A stretch of 64,000 bases of DNA from Tieghemiomyces parasiticus. Its lineage: Eukaryota > Kickxellomycota > Dimargaritomycetes > Dimargaritales > Dimargaritaceae. The stretch covers positions 48,094 through 112,093 of the forward strand of contig JANBPT010000023.1 of the NCBI GenBank assembly GCA_027575765.1. The letters run 5' to 3'. The stretch's first letter is position 1. Every line of letters begins with the position of its first letter. The notes beneath the pieces are model-generated. The model saw only the letters and a list, made by a program, of their open reading frames with translations. It made no database searches and was not told the origin of the DNA. This document shows, one piece after another, positions 60,938 through 64,000 of the stretch. Both the position numbers and the translations under genes were made by a program.

Positions 60938-62977
60938 ATCCGCCCATCCTTATTGCATCGCAGGTTATGCTTTAGCCGCGCTCATTTTTGCCACTATTAC
61001 CCATCATCCGATACCCATCCACTCTACATATACCCAGTTTATAATCTCCAGTAACCATACGCGCTGTTTTTCATACGTTATAAAGACCCAGGCCCTGCCC
61101 CCCCTTTCGTTTAGGCCCAGATAGCGACAGATATCGACCCCTTTTGTTATTACACCGACTACCTACTTTTGTGTTCGGCCTCCCACTTCTGTTCTCTTCG
61201 CTCTTGGCGTCTCCGCTGCTTAGGCCAGCTTCCTTGCCCTCCGTCTGTATTTAATTCTGTGATGATTTTCCTCACCCTCGCTCCAACTGGTTCCCAACCG
61301 CAACAGCCCTCTTTCCGACGCTGCCAGCCAATAAAGTGGCAATCTGTTCGCATCCATCCCGGGTGGCACCTGCTGTTTCACAGGATTGAAAAGCGGTGGC
61401 CAGAGGCTTAGTACGGTTTTGAGAAGCAGAACAGTGAACCATCATAGTAAACCTCTTTTCTAGGGGTGTTATGGGCTCTTCACGTGTGATCAGATCGGGA
61501 ACAACGGTATGCCGAACCGATCGTTCTCCCGCCTTACCACTACTGCTATGGCGGTTGGTGGATTCGTCCGTCCCCGTTGCCATCCAATTAGTGACCAGCG
61601 AACGGCGAGGAGGTGCAAAGGCCTATTTGTCCCCCGTACGGCTAGCCCATGGATTGAGGAATACGGAGTAGAGCCCGGCTAGGGCAGCAGCGGGAGTAGG
61701 GGCGGGGGGGGAGTCCCTTCTCGGTACAGCGAGGGAAACCGGTGCCTCAATCTAGACTGTGAGGACCTAGGACAATGGGCGGAACATAGGAGGAGCAAGG
61801 CGTGGGGTATCAGTCTCCTATGGATCTTGACTCCTTCGTTACCTCTGGCCATCTCTGACCAACGTGGGTCTCGGCCGATCCCTCGCCCTCCCCTCCTTGA
61901 CGTCAAGGACTCGAAAGCAGTTCTCACTCCCTCCTTGCCTTCCTCCATCACATCCTTCCATTTCCTCTCCTGGTGCGACGTACTGAACATGCCCCCGGCT
62001 GATTTCAAAATAAAAGGTGGGGGGATTTATACTCTGTCTAAGCAGAACAATCCAAGCGTTAGTAAAACTGCATCGCACAGCCTTTATTTTAGGCGCACAG
62101 ATGTTCTATGGGACTGCGGGGTATGACAGGGGTGAATGCGGATGACTTGTTTCAGGGGCACTGCATGGTCCTCCCAACGAAGGAGGTGCAGGGGGAGGGA
62201 AGTAACATCCAAGCGCAAAGGCGAGACTGCGTAGATGGGCCAAGCGAACTAGCTAGGTGTGAGAGACTCTCGACCCCACTTGCGATCCTGTCGTCATGGG
62301 TACTTTTACCTCCCTCTCAGTGAAGATCACACATTGCCAGCGGGAGATACAACTGTTGTCTCACTGATTGGCCCTTTTTCTCTCACCCTCCCAATATATA
62401 GAAATATTTTTTTTCCACTATCAGACTCCAGTCAACACTGGTCCAGTTACTAATTCTCCGATTGGGGCGTATTGCTTGTGGTCCATAAGGGTGACTTTCT
62501 CAGGGGTGATGCGGCCCAGCAGGTGACTAATCTTAAGAGAGAAAAAGAGCGTGGATGGGTATTGGACAAGTGCTCGTAGTAGTCGGTTGGCCTACAGAGC
62601 GACCTTAGGATTAAGTCATAGGGAGGATGGAGGGGGGGGATTCGGCTTTAGGTATAACCATATCAACCGCTACCCCCGCGTATCGCCAATTGGTTGTCGC
62701 TTAAGCCAATTCGGACGACTAGATATTGATGAATATAAGGGATGGGCAGTACGTTCAATTGAGTACTCGTAGGTACCGGAATCTTATCTGACCTCACCGA
62801 GGGGTTCGTTTCATCTAGGCCCTAACATCAAATCCGAATGGTGATAGAGCGCCTTACAATACGCCAGTTTATTATGTGGTCCGTATTCGGTCATAGTAGT
62901 GACTCAGTGGCGTAGATACACGGATTCGCACTACCAGTAGCCCCACCCGGTTTCATCGATCGAATCTTAGGTGGATC
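60938..62977. other. Convergent 3' region between the MscS gene and PEX10
   Basis: 2 kb. Contains AATAAA at 61330-61335, 393 bases after the MscS stop, and a complete small minus-strand open frame (61272-61583, listed separately). The rest shows no coding signal. Confidence 0.35.
61272..61583 (-). CDS. Small hypothetical protein
   Basis: Complete ATG-to-TGA frame of 103 aa without introns, starting MATGTDESTNRHSSSG. It is polar at the start, with a Cys-containing central part (three cysteines) and a weakly hydrophobic end. It overlaps short open frames on the other strand. No family is recognised and no neighbour context helps. Composition is plausible for a real gene, but chance cannot be excluded. 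Confidence 0.22.
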   Translation of the reverse strand: MATGTDESTNRHSSSGKAGERSVRHTVVPDLITREEPITPLEKRFTMMVHCSASQNRTKPLATAFQSCETAGATRDGCEQIATLLAGSVGKRAVAVGNQLERG

Positions 62978-64000
62978 CTAGCAATTGTAGACCCGGACGA
63001 TCTTGGTTACGTCAATTTCCTGCCGGCATAGGGGGCATTCGGACTAAAAGGGTAGGGTGGGGGGGGGTTTAAAAAAGGAACGAGGGTGTCAGAACAACAG
63101 GATAGTTAGACAAGTGTGGCAGTGAAACTGGCCTAATTACCGATAGGCGGAGAGGAGTGACTAAAGTCGGCCAAATGATATACATTGCTGCTAAGCCGCG
63201 CGCTGATATCAATAACTTTACCTTGCTATTACACCACTCGAAGATGCAGAACCAGCAAAAGAGGTGGCCGCAGGGCGTCGCCGCTGTCTCCTTGCGGTTA
63301 GACAGACAAAGGTTGCAAGTCTCAGCCGATGTGAACGCAGCGATCTCCGATGTAACATTGGCGGTCGTCGTTATTGACGCCCCTGAGGCACCCGAGAGAT
63401 CCACGGGTAGCGTTGTCGCTGCTGGCGACAAAGGACTGGCGGTCCGAAAATTGAATTGGTGGGATGTGAGGGCGGATGATTAGAGAATAGGTATGATATG
63501 CGGTACGTTTTCCGACCTTCAGCCCTCGGGCTTGCAAGTCGTCTCGATGTCGAACCGTTGCAGTACACACGGGTGTGTGGAGTATTTTTTTTTGGCACAT
63601 ACCTAGAGGATACCACGCTTTTGCTCCGACAGGTCAGCATGTCCTGAACTGTATACCCTAGCTTGACTACCAGCTGAATGGCGAGGAGGACGCCCAGAAT
63701 TTCGTAGCCACCGCGGATCTCAAAAGGCCCAATTTTCCGGGTCGAGATCTGCCCGTATCACGGAGTGTACGAGAAAGATAGATAGGAGAGTGAACATACG
63801 TATCAAGGCGAAGAGCATTATGTCAGATCCTAGCTCATACCAAGTCATAATAGCCCGCTGTTCCCGGCATCGCCCGGATTATAATAGAAGAAGGGCGGCG
63901 ATAAAAGTCACTTTGGATTACTCACGTAGCGAATTCCAGTCAACCGCTTGGACACGTCGTAGTAGGAGCCGACGAAGTAAAATATCATGAGGTGCACCGC
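62978..64000 (-). CDS. PEX10: Peroxin-10, RING E3 ubiquitin ligase of the peroxisome (partial, 5' end outside window)
   Basis: Four exons visible on the minus strand: >64000-63926, 63748-63603, 63435-63222, 63043-62978, covering the C-terminal ~142 residues. The first contains [20 protein letters not shown] and IRY, the conserved PEX10 stretch. The second has the last membrane segment ([15 protein letters not shown]). The third and fourth join to a complete C3HC4 [19 protein letters not shown], then CPLCRQ across the last intron. The protein ends VYNC-TAG. PEX10 sits in the peroxisomal membrane with PEX2 and PEX12 and ubiquitinates the import receptor PEX5 for recycling. The N-terminal exons lie beyond the right edge. 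All splice junctions keep frame (donors gtgagt, gtatgt, gtaaag). Confidence 0.93.

Overview
The window looks like nuclear DNA of a fungus. Almost every recognisable gene is eukaryotic and split by short introns (mostly about 70-250 nt, with GTAAGT-like donors and AG acceptors). One gene encodes a Zn2Cys6 zinc cluster, a family essentially confined to fungi. The gene set (POL2, BXI1, VMA22, DYS1, SCY1, CWC21, LEO1, PEX10, a calcium-binding MscS channel) also fits a fungus. The NUDT2-, NUDT15- and AGPS-like proteins suggest an early-diverging, non-Dikarya lineage; that placement is inference only. Exon joins were made by hand; each join keeps frame and gives a continuous family alignment where a family was recognised.

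Layout. 0-10 kb: a BAX-inhibitor-like membrane protein; a NUDT15-like Nudix hydrolase containing a 21-nt microexon; a three-part protein (degenerate Ap4A-hydrolase-like Nudix, two TTP-type CCCH fingers, C-terminal eIF5-type W2 domain); and VMA22 on the minus strand. 10-21 kb: POL2, the catalytic subunit of DNA polymerase epsilon (8 exons, 2339 aa), converging on deoxyhypusine synthase. 21-29 kb: an unrecognised gene, a MOCS1A-type molybdenum cofactor enzyme ending in Gly-Gly, and a two-exon Zn2Cys6 regulator on the minus strand. 29-37.8 kb: gene-poor, with a decayed mariner transposase and one orphan open frame. 37.8-50 kb: SCY1-like pseudokinase (minus), acetyl-CoA transporter (plus), a divergent AGPS-like FAD protein ending in the peroxisomal signal SHL (minus), and a PHO13-type phosphatase (plus). 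50-64 kb: ribosomal protein eL6, the splicing factor CWC21, the Paf1-complex subunit LEO1, an EF-hand MscS channel, and the 3' part of PEX10, cut by the right edge.

There is no operon logic. Neighbours are mostly divergent or convergent housekeeping genes. Two loose themes exist: peroxisomes (PEX10 and the SHL-tailed AGPS-like protein), and translation (DYS1, which modifies eIF5A; eL6; and the W2-domain fusion). The most novel item is the Nudix-CCCH-CCCH-W2 fusion at 5970-8372. Next are the AGPS-like protein without its catalytic histidine motif, and the mariner relic whose recognisable stop codons all look like C-to-T changes of glutamine codons.
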